From: Peptococcaceae bacterium
Lineage (GTDB): Bacteria; Bacillota; Peptococcia; Peptococcales; Peptococcaceae
Length of the DNA: 14,509 bases
Assembly (NCBI GenBank): GCA_017383785.1
Contig: JAFNVD010000162.1
Span: forward strand, 1 to 14,509
Reading direction: 5' to 3'
The notes beneath the pieces are model-generated. The model had not been told where the DNA came from. It did no database searches and saw nothing but the letters and a program-made list of their open reading frames with translations. The stretch's first letter is position 1, and each line of letters begins with the position of its first letter. This document shows, piece by piece, positions 1-11,015 of this stretch. The position numbers and the translations under genes were made by a program.

Positions 1-125
1 GCCAGACCTCTCTGTGCTAATACGTTTGTAATAGCTGCTGTTGTTGTTGTTTTACCATGGTCAACGTGACCGATTGTACCAATGTTTACATGTGGTTTGG
101 TACGTTCAAATTTAGCTTTTGCCAT
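1..125 (-). CDS. tuf: Elongation factor Tu, N-terminal fragment (runs off the left edge)
   Basis: EF-Tu is the cytosolic GTPase that brings aminoacyl-tRNA to the ribosomal A site. Only the first 41 codons are in the window; the gene continues beyond base 1. The translated start reads MAKAKFERTKPHVNIGTIGH and is followed by VDHGKT, so the G1/P-loop GHVDHGKT is present at about residues 19-26. The ATG at 125 follows an AGGAGGAAGA Shine-Dalgarno at 140-131. The gap from the fusA stop is 34 nt with no terminator, so tuf is the distal gene of the rpsL-rpsG-fusA-tuf (str) unit. Identity is very secure; nothing can be said about the rest of the protein. Confidence 0.97.
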   Translation of the reverse strand, partial: MAKAKFERTKPHVNIGTIGHVDHGKTTTTAAITNVLAQRGL

Positions 126-159
126 TGTAATCTTCCTCCTATATTAAATCGTGAGGGAA

Positions 160-2229
160 TTATCCTCTACGTTTTGCGATGATTTCTTCGCTTACGGATT
201 TAGGAACTTCTTCGAAGTGGTCAGACTGCATTGTGTACAGACCACGGCCCTGTGTTTTAGAACGCAGGTCTGTTGCATAGCCGAACATTTCAGACAGTGG
301 TACAAAACCTCTGATGATCTGAGCGTTACCTTTTGCTTCCATACCTTCAATTCTACCACGACGGGAGTTCATATCACCCATTACATCACCCATGTATTCG
401 TCTGGGATAGTAACTTCGATTTTCATGATAGGTTCCAGCAGAACTGGATGTGCTTTCTGAGCACCTTCTTTGAATGCCATGGAACCTGCAATTTTAAATG
501 CCATTTCAGAGGAGTCAACTTCATGGTAAGAACCGTCTACCAAAGTAGCTTTGATGTCTACCATTTCGTAACCTGCTAAAATACCATTCTGCATTGCTTC
601 GCGGATACCGGATTCGATTGGAGCGATGTATTCTTTTGGAACAACACCACCAACGATTTTGCTTTCAAAGATGAAACCGGAACCTGGTTCCAGTGGTTCT
701 AATTCGATTACAGCGTGACCATACTGACCACGACCACCGGACTGACGTTTGAACAGACCAACGGATTTAACTGCGTCACGAATTGTTTCTTTGTAAGCAA
801 CCTGTGGTTTACCAACCTGGCACTCAACTTTAAATTCACGTTTCAGACGGTCAGCGATGATATCTAAGTGTAATTCACCCATACCAGCGATGATTGTCTG
901 ACCTGTTTCCTGATCAGTATATGTTTTGAAGGTTGGGTCTTCTTCAGCCAGTTTAGCCAGAGCGATACCCATTTTTTCCTGGTCAGCTTTTGTGCTTGGT
1001 TCAATAGCAATGTTGATAACTGGTTCTGGGAATTCCATGGATTCCAGAATGATTGGAGCTTCTTCAGCGCACAGTGTATCACCTGTACCGGTGTCTTTCA
1101 GACCTACGGCAGCAGCGATGTCACCTGCGTAAACCATTTCGATTTCTTCTCTGTGGTTTGCATGCATCTGCAGAATACGGCCAACACGTTCTCTTTTACC
1201 TTTTGTGGAGTTCAGAACATAAGTACCGGATGCTAATGTACCGGAGTATACACGGAAGAATGTCAGTTTCCCTACATATGGGTCTGTCATGATTTTGAAT
1301 GCCAGAGCACTGAATGGCTCTTTATCGCTAGCATGACGTTCTTCTTCTGTACCATCTTCCAGAGTACCTTTGATAGCAGGAATATCAGTTGGAGCTGGGC
1401 AGTATTTAACTACAGCATCCAGCAGCATCTGTACACCTTTATTTTTGAAGGAGGAACCGCAGAATACTGGAATCATTTTTACTTCGCAAGTAGCTTTGCG
1501 GATAGCAGCTTCGATTTCAGCGATTGTCAGTTCTTCGCCTTCTAAATATTTCATCATTAATTCTTCATCAGTTTCAGCAGCAGCTTCAACTAATTTTTCT
1601 CTCAATTCAGCAGCCTGATCTGCATAATCTGCTGGGATTTCTTCTTCAACGAAAGTACCTTTATCATCTGTAAAGTTCAGAGCTTTCATTGTAATCAGGT
1701 CAATAATACCTGTGAAGTTATCTTCAGCGCCGATTGGCAGCTGCATTGCGATTGCATTGTGGCCTAAACGTTCTCTGATCTGTTCAACAACATTCAGGAA
1801 GTTAGCACCGGTTCTGTCCATTTTATTTACATAAGCCAGTCTTGGTACCCCGTATGTGTCAGCCTGACGCCATACAGTTTCGGACTGTGGCTGTACACCA
1901 CCTACTGCACAGAAAACCCCAACGGAGCTGTCCAGTACGCGCAGGGAACGTTCAACTTCTACTGTGAAGTCTACGTGACCTGGGGTGTCGATGATGTTTA
2001 AACGGTGACCCTGCCATTCAGCTGTTGTAGCTGCGGAAGTGATTGTGATACCACGTTCCTGCTCCTGAACCATCCAGTCCATTGTAGCTGCGCCATCATG
2101 TACTTCACCGATTTTGTGTACGCGACCGGTGTAGTACAGAATACGTTCGGTAGTGGTTGTTTTACCAGCATCGATGTGTGCCATGATACCAATATTTCTG
2201 GTTTTTTCTAAAGGAAAGGCTCTACCCAT
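160..2229 (-). CDS. fusA: Elongation factor G (EF-G)
   Basis: EF-G is the GTPase that drives mRNA-tRNA translocation after peptide bond formation and, with RRF, helps recycle ribosomes. The 689-residue protein has the usual length for the family. The GTPase motifs are intact: AHIDAGKT at residues 17-24, the RGITI switch I segment at 59-63, DTPGH at 81-85 and NKMD at 135-138. Domains II to V follow, including the GGRGQYGH stretch of domain IV and a normal C-terminus. The ATG at 2229 is preceded by an AAGGAGAA site, and the spacing to rpsG is 35 nt with no terminator. The stop is TAA. The intact domain IV argues against the tetracycline-protection paralogues, and the rpsG/tuf context fixes it as the housekeeping copy. 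Confidence 0.98.
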   Translation of the reverse strand: MGRAFPLEKTRNIGIMAHIDAGKTTTTERILYYTGRVHKIGEVHDGAATMDWMVQEQERGITITSAATTAEWQGHRLNIIDTPGHVDFTVEVERSLRVLDSSVGVFCAVGGVQPQSETVWRQADTYGVPRLAYVNKMDRTGANFLNVVEQIRERLGHNAIAMQLPIGAEDNFTGIIDLITMKALNFTDDKGTFVEEEIPADYADQAAELREKLVEAAAETDEELMMKYLEGEELTIAEIEAAIRKATCEVKMIPVFCGSSFKNKGVQMLLDAVVKYCPAPTDIPAIKGTLEDGTEEERHASDKEPFSALAFKIMTDPYVGKLTFFRVYSGTLASGTYVLNSTKGKRERVGRILQMHANHREEIEMVYAGDIAAAVGLKDTGTGDTLCAEEAPIILESMEFPEPVINIAIEPSTKADQEKMGIALAKLAEEDPTFKTYTDQETGQTIIAGMGELHLDIIADRLKREFKVECQVGKPQVAYKETIRDAVKSVGLFKRQSGGRGQYGHAVIELEPLEPGSGFIFESKIVGGVVPKEYIAPIESGIREAMQNGILAGYEMVDIKATLVDGSYHEVDSSEMAFKIAGSMAFKEGAQKAHPVLLEPIMKIEVTIPDEYMGDVMGDMNSRRGRIEGMEAKGNAQIIRGFVPLSEMFGYATDLRSKTQGRGLYTMQSDHFEEVPKSVSEEIIAKRRG

Positions 2230-2264
2230 CGTTATTTCTCCTTCGTTAAGTTAAAAGTGGAATC

Positions 2265-2735
2265 CTACCAACGATAATGTGCGAAAGCTTTGTTTGCTTC
2301 TGCCATTTTGTGTGTGTCTTCTTTTTTCTTAACAGAGCCACCCATGTTGTTAGCGGCATCCATTAATTCGTTAGCCAGTTTTTCCATGATTGTTTTTTCG
2401 CCTCTTTTACGAGCGAACATTACAATCCAACGAATACCCAGTGTCTGACGACGATCTGCTCTTACTTCGATTGGCACCTGATAGTTAGCACCACCTACAC
2501 GACGAGCTTTAACTTCTAATACAGGCATTACGTTTTTCAGAGCTTCTTCGTAAACCTCTAAAGCATCTTTACCTGTTTTTTCTGCAATAATATCAAAAGC
2601 TCCATATACTGCTTTTTCAGCTGCACCTTTTTTACCGTCTAACATGATCTGGTTGATCAGTTTGGTAACTTTTTTACTATTGTAAATTGGATCAGCTAAT
2701 ACTTCTCTTTTTGGAGCTGCACCTTTTCTGGACAT
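2265..2735 (-). CDS. rpsG: 30S ribosomal protein S7
   Basis: S7 is a primary 16S rRNA-binding protein that nucleates assembly of the 30S head and contacts E-site tRNA. The 156-residue product has the normal length and typical features: an MSRKGAAPKRE start, the RRVGGANYQVPIEV segment, and a C-terminus ending in AFAHYRW. It lies 42 nt downstream of rpsL and 35 nt upstream of fusA, in the standard str order. In E. coli S7 represses its own operon; no comparable S7 site is obvious in the short rpsL-rpsG gap here. The gene ends with TAG, which matters for judging the TAG inside the LysR-like gene at the right edge, because here TAG falls exactly at the normal family C-terminus. Confidence 0.98.
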   Translation of the reverse strand: MSRKGAAPKREVLADPIYNSKKVTKLINQIMLDGKKGAAEKAVYGAFDIIAEKTGKDALEVYEEALKNVMPVLEVKARRVGGANYQVPIEVRADRRQTLGIRWIVMFARKRGEKTIMEKLANELMDAANNMGGSVKKKEDTHKMAEANKAFAHYRW

Positions 2736-2777
2736 ATTATCCCCCTCTCTGCCTTACTTCAAACAGCAATCTTTAAA

Positions 2778-3161
2778 TTATTTTTTGCTTGCTTTTGGTC
2801 TTTTTGCACCGTATTTGGAACGAGACTGGTTACGGTTGTTAACACCAGCTGCATCCAGAGTACCACGAACCAGATGATAACGTACCCCTGGTAAGTCTTT
2901 AACTCTACCACCTCTTACCAGAACAACACTGTGTTCCTGTAAGTTGTGACCGATACCTGGAATGTACGCTGTTACTTCAATGCCGTTTGTTAATTTAACA
3001 CGGGCAACTTTACGTAACGCAGAGTTAGGTGTTTTAGGAGTGGTTGTATATACTCTTGTACATACGCCTCTCTTCTGTGGATTATTTTTTAATGCAGGAG
3101 CTGTAGATTTTTTATCAGCTACATATCTACCTTGTCTAACCAATTGGTTAATTGTTGGCAT
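2778..3161 (-). CDS. rpsL: 30S ribosomal protein S12
   Basis: S12 lies at the decoding centre and controls tRNA selection accuracy; it is the classical streptomycin target protein. The 127-residue product starts MPTINQLVRQGR and contains PQKRGVCTRVYTTTP and EHSVVLVRGGRVKDLPGVRYH. An in-frame start seven codons upstream (3182) is possible, but the ATG at 3161 fits the family start and has an AAGGAGGTG site at the right distance, so I chose it. Streptomycin-relevant Lys43 and Lys88 (Met counted) are wild type, as is Asp89, the residue methylthiolated in E. coli. Residue 44, normally a second lysine, is threonine here. It is the first gene of the str unit, with a promoter and leader upstream in the 166-nt gap after rpoC. 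Confidence 0.97.
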   Translation of the reverse strand: MPTINQLVRQGRYVADKKSTAPALKNNPQKRGVCTRVYTTTPKTPNSALRKVARVKLTNGIEVTAYIPGIGHNLQEHSVVLVRGGRVKDLPGVRYHLVRGTLDAAGVNNRNQSRSKYGAKRPKASKK

Positions 3162-3168
3162 GCTCTGC

Positions 3169-3177
3169 ACCTCCTTC
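3169..3177 (-). promoter_or_regulatory. Shine-Dalgarno deciding the rpsL start
   Basis: The minus strand reads AGGAAGGAGGT upstream of the ATG at 3161, with the AAGGAGG core about 7-8 nt from it. The alternative upstream start at 3182 would place this site inside the coding region, so it supports the 127-residue form of S12. Confidence 0.8.
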
Positions 3178-3240
3178 CTCAATATTAAAACAATAAGTAT
3201 TTTTTAAACAACGCTCACGGGCGTGTCATATAAGTGCTTT

Positions 3241-3273
3241 GTAAAAGCTGTGCTTATTCAGCACAGCTTTTAC
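3241..3273 (-). terminator. 13-bp hairpin in the rpsL leader (attenuator or terminator-like)
   Basis: A perfect 13-base inverted repeat, GTAAAAGCTGTGC and its complement, flanks a 7-nt loop. On the minus strand the GC-rich part of the stem is followed by TTTTAC, so it could act as a weak intrinsic terminator. It lies downstream of the predicted promoter at 3290-3318, about 10 nt into the leader, so an early attenuator of the str unit is as likely as an end for rpoC transcripts. A flanking GCGTG (about 3279-3275) can pair with CACGC (about 3227-3223) to enclose the hairpin. The stem is seen directly; its role is inferred. Confidence 0.6.
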
Positions 3274-3289
3274 TCACGCGAACTATTGC

Positions 3290-3318
3290 ATTTTAGCACA
3301 CTGCATATAGCATGTCAA
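3290..3318 (-). promoter_or_regulatory. Sigma-A-type promoter for rpsL-rpsG-fusA-tuf
   Basis: On the minus strand TTGACA (3318-3313) and TAAAAT (3295-3290) are separated by 17 nt, with a TGC extended -10 element directly before the -10. The -35 begins 9 nt after the rpoC stop codon. The expected transcription start is near 3283, giving a leader of about 120 nt before rpsL. The match to the housekeeping consensus is very good; use of the promoter is inferred. Confidence 0.8.
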
Positions 3319-3327
3319 GAGAATCTA

Positions 3328-6300
3328 TTAAAGAATTTCTTCATCATTAGTATCAGCAATTTCTTCAGATACTACAGCTTCTGCATTTGCGTTGGTAACT
3401 TTAATCCCTCTGTAACGGCTCATACCGGTACCGGCAGGAATCAATTTACCTAAAATTACGTTTTCTTTCAGACCCATCAGCGGATCCACTTTACCTTTGA
3501 TTGCAGCGTCAGTCAGTACTCTTGTTGTTTCCTGGAAGGATGCCGCAGACATAAAGGATTCAGTTGCCAAAGAAGCTTTGGTAATACCCATCAGCAATGT
3601 TTTGCCGATTGCTTCCTGGCCACCGGCAGCTGCTACACGTTCGTTTTCTTCTTCGAATGTGAAGATATCTACCTGCCCGCCCGGTAACAAGTTTGTATCA
3701 CCCGGATCTTCTACTTTTACTTTGCGTAACATCTGACGAACCATTACTTCAATGTGTTTGTCATTGATGTCTACCCCTTGCAGACGGTAAACTTTCTGAA
3801 CTTCACTCAGAATGTATCTCTGAACACCCAACGCACCTTTTACACGCAGTAAATCTTGTGGATTGATAGACCCTTCTGTCAGTTCCTGCCCTGCCTCTAC
3901 AATAGACCCTTCGGCAACTCTCAAACGGGCACCGTAAGGGATTGTATATACATGAGCTTCACCATCATCACCGGTAATTGTGATTTCTTTTCTATTTTTA
4001 ACATCCTGAATACGTACAACACCTGCAGCTTCAGCAATAATTGCCTGGCCTTTTGGTTTACGTGCTTCAAATAATTCTTCAACACGAGGAAGACCCTGTG
4101 TAATGTCATCACCCGCTACACCACCGGTATGGAAGGTACGCATAGTTAACTGTGTACCCGGTTCACCGATAGATTCAGCAGCAATAACGCCGACTGCTTC
4201 ACCGATATCTACATGGCCACCTGTTGCCAAATTACGACCATAGCATTTGCAGCAGATACCGTGACGGCTCTTACATGTCAGAGCACTACGGATTACTACC
4301 TGTTCAATACCCAGTTTCTGAATCATGGAAGCCAAGTCTTCAGTAATTTCTTCGTTCGCTGCAACGATTACTTCACCTGTTTCTGGATGAATAACTGGTT
4401 CTAATGCATAACGACCTGCAATACGTTCTTCCAATGGCTCGATAATTTCATTACCGTTTTTGATTGCTTCAACCAACAAGCCTTTTGTGGTATGGCAATC
4501 ATCTTCACGTACAATTACTTCCTGCGCAACGTCAACCAAACGTCTTGTCAAGTAACCAGAGTCGGCTGTACGTAACGCTGTATCGGTTAACCCTTTACGA
4601 GCACCGTGGGAAGAAATAAAGTATTCCTGTACGTTCAGACCTTCACGGAAGTTCGCTTTAATTGGCAACTCGATGGTGCGACCTGTGGAGTCTGCCATCA
4701 GACCACGCATCCCTGCCAGCTGACGAATCTGCTGGTTGTTACCGCGGGCCCCGGAAGTAGCCATCATGTTGATATTGTTGAATTTGTCCAGACTGCCCAA
4801 CAGAGCATCTGTTACTTCTTTTGTTGCTTTGGTCCATACTTTGATAACCAAATTGTATCGTTCTTCTTCAGTAATTAAACCGCGTCTGAATTTCAATTCA
4901 ATTTTTTCTACTTCTTTATCTGCAGTCTGCAGAATTTCTGTTTTTGCTTCAGGAACAACGATATCACTGAATGCTACAGTGAAACCTGCTCTGGTAGAAT
5001 ATTTAAAGCCTTGTGCTTTGATACCGTCCAGCATTTTTGCGGTTGCTGCGGCACCCAGCAGTTTGTAACATTTTGCTACAATTTTGCCTAAGCCTTTTTT
5101 ACCAACAGTTTCATTGATAAAGCCAACTTCTTCAGGAATTACATCATTGAAGATGATACGACCTGCTGTGGTTTCCAAACGAGAACCATCTGGAATACCA
5201 TAACGGCTGCCGTTTTCCTGACGAATGAAAATTTTCGCCTGTAAGTGCAATTCACCGGCATCGTAAGCCAATAACGCTTCGTTATTGTCTTTAAAGATTT
5301 TACCTTCCCCTAACGCGCCGTCACGATCAATAGTTAAATAATAAGACCCTAAGATCATGTCCTGTGTAGGTGTGGTTACCGGTTTCCCATCTTTCGGGTT
5401 TAAGATGTTGTTAGAAGCCAACATCAATAAACGTGTTTCTGCCTGTGCTTCCGCAGACAAAGGTACGTGAATCGCCATCTGGTCACCGTCAAAGTCAGCG
5501 TTGAACGCAGTACATACCAGTGGATGCAGTCTCAGTGCACGGCCTTCTACCAATACAGGTTCGAATGCCTGAATCCCTAATCTATGCAGAGTAGGCGCAC
5601 GGTTCAGCATTACAGGATGGTCTTTGATAACTTCTTCTAAAACATCCCACACTTCCGGTCTCAGACGTTCTACCATGCGTTTTGCACTTTTAATGTTATG
5701 CGCATAGCCATCACTTACCAGTTTTTTCATTACAAAAGGTTTAAACAGTTCGATTGCCATTTCTTTTGGCAAACCGCACTGATGCATTTTCAGTTCAGGA
5801 CCTACTACAATTACAGAACGGCCGGAGTAGTCAACACGTTTCCCTAACAGGTTCTGACGGAAACGACCCTGTTTCCCTTTCAGCATATCGCTTAAGGATT
5901 TCAGTGGACGGTTACCAGGGCCTGTTACAGGTCTGCCACGTCTGCCGTTGTCAATTAAAGCGTCAACTGCTTCCTGCAGCATACGTTTTTCATTGCGCAC
6001 GATAATATCAGGCGCACCCAAATCCAACAAACGTTTCAAACGATTGTTACGGTTGATAACACGACGATATAAGTCGTTTAAGTCAGATGTCGCAAAACGA
6101 CCGCCATCTAACTGTACCATCGGACGAATTTCCGGTGGAATTACAGGCAGTACATCTAAAATCATCCAGCTTGGTTTGTTGTTAGAGTTTTTGAATGCTT
6201 CTACAACTTCCAAACGTCTTACCGCTTTCACATTTCTCTGACCGGTAGTATTGCGTACCTCTTCTTTTAATTCTTCATACAGCGCATCTAAATCCATTTC

Positions 6301-6840
6301 TTCCAGCAGTTCTTTGATTGCTTCTGCACCAATCCCTGCACGGAATCCATTGCCGTATTTTTCTTTGTTTTCTCTGTATTCGGTTTCAGTCAACAGAGAC
6401 ATTTTTTCTAACGGAGTGTCACCGCCATCTAAAACAATATAGGAAACAAAGTAAATTACTTTTTCCAGCTGTCTTGGAGAAATATTTAATAATAACCCCA
6501 TTCGGCTTGGAATTCCTTTAAAGTACCAGATGTGAGAGCATGGCGCAGCCAGTTCAATATGACCGAGACGTTCTCTTCTTACTTTAGAACGGGTAACTTC
6601 AACACCGCAGCGGTCACAAACAACGCCTTTATAACGGATACGTTTATATTTACCGCAGTTACATTCCCAGTCTTTTGTAGGCCCGAAAATGCGTTCACAG
6701 AATAAACCATCACGTTCCGGTTTCAAGGTACGATAGTTGATTGTTTCCGGTTTCTTTACTTCCCCACTAGACCACTCACGGATCTGGTCAGGGGAAGCAA
6801 GACCTATTCTAATTCTATCAAAATTATTAACATCTAACAA
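3328..6840 (-). CDS. rpoC: DNA-directed RNA polymerase subunit beta'
   Basis: RpoC forms one jaw of the polymerase clamp and holds the catalytic magnesium. The 1170-residue protein has the ordinary length for a Firmicute subunit, without large insertions. The N-terminal zinc site has Cys60, Cys62, Cys75 and Cys78. The catalytic NADFDGDQM lies at 447-455 with Asp449, Asp451 and Asp453. The second zinc site uses Cys782, Cys856, Cys863 and Cys866, and the trigger loop region (ESIGEPGTQLTMRTFHTGG) is at about 889-907. The start is a TTG at 6840: the translation MLDVNNFD matches the family start, no in-frame ATG is nearby, and AAGGGAG lies 8 nt upstream. It follows rpoB by 34 nt with no terminator, so the two are co-transcribed. 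The 5-bp stem AAGGG/CCCTT may partly cover the ribosome binding site. Confidence 0.98.
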   Translation of the reverse strand: MLDVNNFDRIRIGLASPDQIREWSSGEVKKPETINYRTLKPERDGLFCERIFGPTKDWECNCGKYKRIRYKGVVCDRCGVEVTRSKVRRERLGHIELAAPCSHIWYFKGIPSRMGLLLNISPRQLEKVIYFVSYIVLDGGDTPLEKMSLLTETEYRENKEKYGNGFRAGIGAEAIKELLEEMDLDALYEELKEEVRNTTGQRNVKAVRRLEVVEAFKNSNNKPSWMILDVLPVIPPEIRPMVQLDGGRFATSDLNDLYRRVINRNNRLKRLLDLGAPDIIVRNEKRMLQEAVDALIDNGRRGRPVTGPGNRPLKSLSDMLKGKQGRFRQNLLGKRVDYSGRSVIVVGPELKMHQCGLPKEMAIELFKPFVMKKLVSDGYAHNIKSAKRMVERLRPEVWDVLEEVIKDHPVMLNRAPTLHRLGIQAFEPVLVEGRALRLHPLVCTAFNADFDGDQMAIHVPLSAEAQAETRLLMLASNNILNPKDGKPVTTPTQDMILGSYYLTIDRDGALGEGKIFKDNNEALLAYDAGELHLQAKIFIRQENGSRYGIPDGSRLETTAGRIIFNDVIPEEVGFINETVGKKGLGKIVAKCYKLLGAAATAKMLDGIKAQGFKYSTRAGFTVAFSDIVVPEAKTEILQTADKEVEKIELKFRRGLITEEERYNLVIKVWTKATKEVTDALLGSLDKFNNINMMATSGARGNNQQIRQLAGMRGLMADSTGRTIELPIKANFREGLNVQEYFISSHGARKGLTDTALRTADSGYLTRRLVDVAQEVIVREDDCHTTKGLLVEAIKNGNEIIEPLEERIAGRYALEPVIHPETGEVIVAANEEITEDLASMIQKLGIEQVVIRSALTCKSRHGICCKCYGRNLATGGHVDIGEAVGVIAAESIGEPGTQLTMRTFHTGGVAGDDITQGLPRVEELFEARKPKGQAIIAEAAGVVRIQDVKNRKEITITGDDGEAHVYTIPYGARLRVAEGSIVEAGQELTEGSINPQDLLRVKGALGVQRYILSEVQKVYRLQGVDINDKHIEVMVRQMLRKVKVEDPGDTNLLPGGQVDIFTFEEENERVAAAGGQEAIGKTLLMGITKASLATESFMSAASFQETTRVLTDAAIKGKVDPLMGLKENVILGKLIPAGTGMSRYRGIKVTNANAEAVVSEEIADTNDEEIL

Positions 6841-6874
6841 AGGGCTCGCTCCCTTCCCAAAAATCTGTTGCTAA

Positions 6875-10321
<3,447 letters not shown>

Positions 10322-10334
10322 TGCTCCTCACCCC

Positions 10335-10418
10335 TTAAAGTTTTATAATCAACGTTTGACTATTACAATTTTTTGGTATTGAAGTTTCTTCGCAAACTCC
10401 ATCCATTTTATTAGTCAT
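10335..10418 (-). CDS. Possible 27-codon upstream ORF in the rpoB leader
   Basis: An ATG at 10418 opens a 27-codon frame that begins MTNKMDGVCEE, ends NSQTLIIKL and stops with TAA at 10337-10335. The stop overlaps the start of the AAGGGG ribosome binding region of rpoB, a layout that would allow translational coupling. The predicted transcription start is near 10420, so this ORF would be leaderless or nearly so and has no Shine-Dalgarno of its own. No family is recognised. In AT-rich sequence a frame this long can arise by chance, so it is listed as a candidate only; it could equally be an untranslated leader. Confidence 0.3.
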   Translation of the reverse strand: MTNKMDGVCEETSIPKNCNSQTLIIKL

Positions 10419-10426
10419 GTTCTTAA

Positions 10427-10455
10427 ATACTATCACATTTTATTCCATTTGTAAA
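10427..10455 (-). promoter_or_regulatory. Extended -10 promoter for rpoB-rpoC
   Basis: On the minus strand TTTACA (10455-10450) and TAGTAT (10432-10427) are 17 nt apart, with TGA directly before the -10 (TGn extended element). It lies between the terminator after rplL and the rpoB start, giving a leader of about 100 nt. This supports independent expression of the polymerase subunits. Recognised by consensus only. Confidence 0.75.
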
Positions 10456-10503
10456 CAAGATTTTTTAGTTTTCATTATATTTTTTTGCAACGTTTAATAT
10501 TTG

Positions 10504-10552
10504 CATAAAAACAAAAAGGTATTTGCCATTGATTTCTCAACAGCAAATACCT
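10504..10552 (-). terminator. Intrinsic terminator or attenuator between rplL and rpoB
   Basis: A 10-bp stem, AGGTATTTGC (10517-10526) with GCAAATACCT (10543-10552), encloses a short second stem (TTGA/TCAA, tetraloop TTTC) behind a 2x2 internal loop. On the minus strand the stem runs into TTTTTGTTTTTATG, a classic U-tract. It starts 34 nt after the rplL stop. In E. coli a partial attenuator in the same place reduces polymerase subunit synthesis relative to L7/L12; the strength of this one is unknown. It should end most rplJ-rplL transcripts. Confidence 0.88.
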
Positions 10553-10585
10553 CTGCTTTTAGAATCCAGTCACCTGGAAGCAAAA

Positions 10586-10957
10586 TTATTTTACTTCTAC
10601 AGTTGCGCCAGCTTCTTCTAATTTTTTCTTAATTTCTTCAGCTTCAGCTTTTTCTACTTTTTCTTTAACAGCTTTTGGAGCGCCGTCAACTACTTCTTTA
10701 GCTTCTTTTAAGCCTAAGCCAGTGATTTCACGTACTACTTTGATTACGTTGATTTTGTTAGCGCCAGCGTTAGCCAGGATAACATCGAATTCGGTCTGTT
10801 CTTCTTCAGCAGCTGCAGCAGCACCGCCAGCAACAGCAACAGCTACAGGAGCAGCTGCGCTTACGCCGAATTCTTCTTCGAAAGCTTTTACTAATTCGGA
10901 TAATTCGATAACAGATAATTCTTTAACTGTATCAATGATTGTTTGAATTTTAGACAT
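10586..10957 (-). CDS. rplL: 50S ribosomal protein L7/L12
   Basis: L7/L12 forms the flexible ribosomal stalk, bound to L10, that recruits and stimulates the GTPase factors EF-Tu, EF-G, IF2 and RF3. The 123-residue protein has the typical layout: an N-terminal dimerisation helix region (about 1-30), an alanine-rich hinge (about 33-50), and a C-terminal domain with NKINVIKVVREITGLGLKEAKEVVDGAPKAVKE, which forms the factor-binding face. The start ATG at 10957 has AGGAGAG upstream. It follows rplJ by 58 nt in the standard pair and is followed by a strong terminator. Confidence 0.98.
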   Translation of the reverse strand: MSKIQTIIDTVKELSVIELSELVKAFEEEFGVSAAAPVAVAVAGGAAAAAEEEQTEFDVILANAGANKINVIKVVREITGLGLKEAKEVVDGAPKAVKEKVEKAEAEEIKKKLEEAGATVEVK

Positions 10958-11015
10958 TGTAATCTCTCCTATTTTAATTTAAATTAAATTTCATTAAGCA
11001 ACTATGCGCAAACTC

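Noticed and set aside
151..579. 142-codon open frame on the plus strand over fusA
   Set aside because: Shadow of the fusA coding strand, rich in Phe/Cys/His as expected for an antisense frame, with no family resemblance.
3162..3182. Seven-codon N-terminal extension of S12 (MRKEVQS)
   Set aside because: It would run over the strong AAGGAGG site, and the family starts at MPTINQL.
3188..3222. A second rpsL promoter, TTGTTT with TAATAT
   Set aside because: The hexamers are weaker, the spacing is 18 nt, and the -10 falls almost on the Shine-Dalgarno, leaving a very short leader; the promoter at 3290-3318 is much better.
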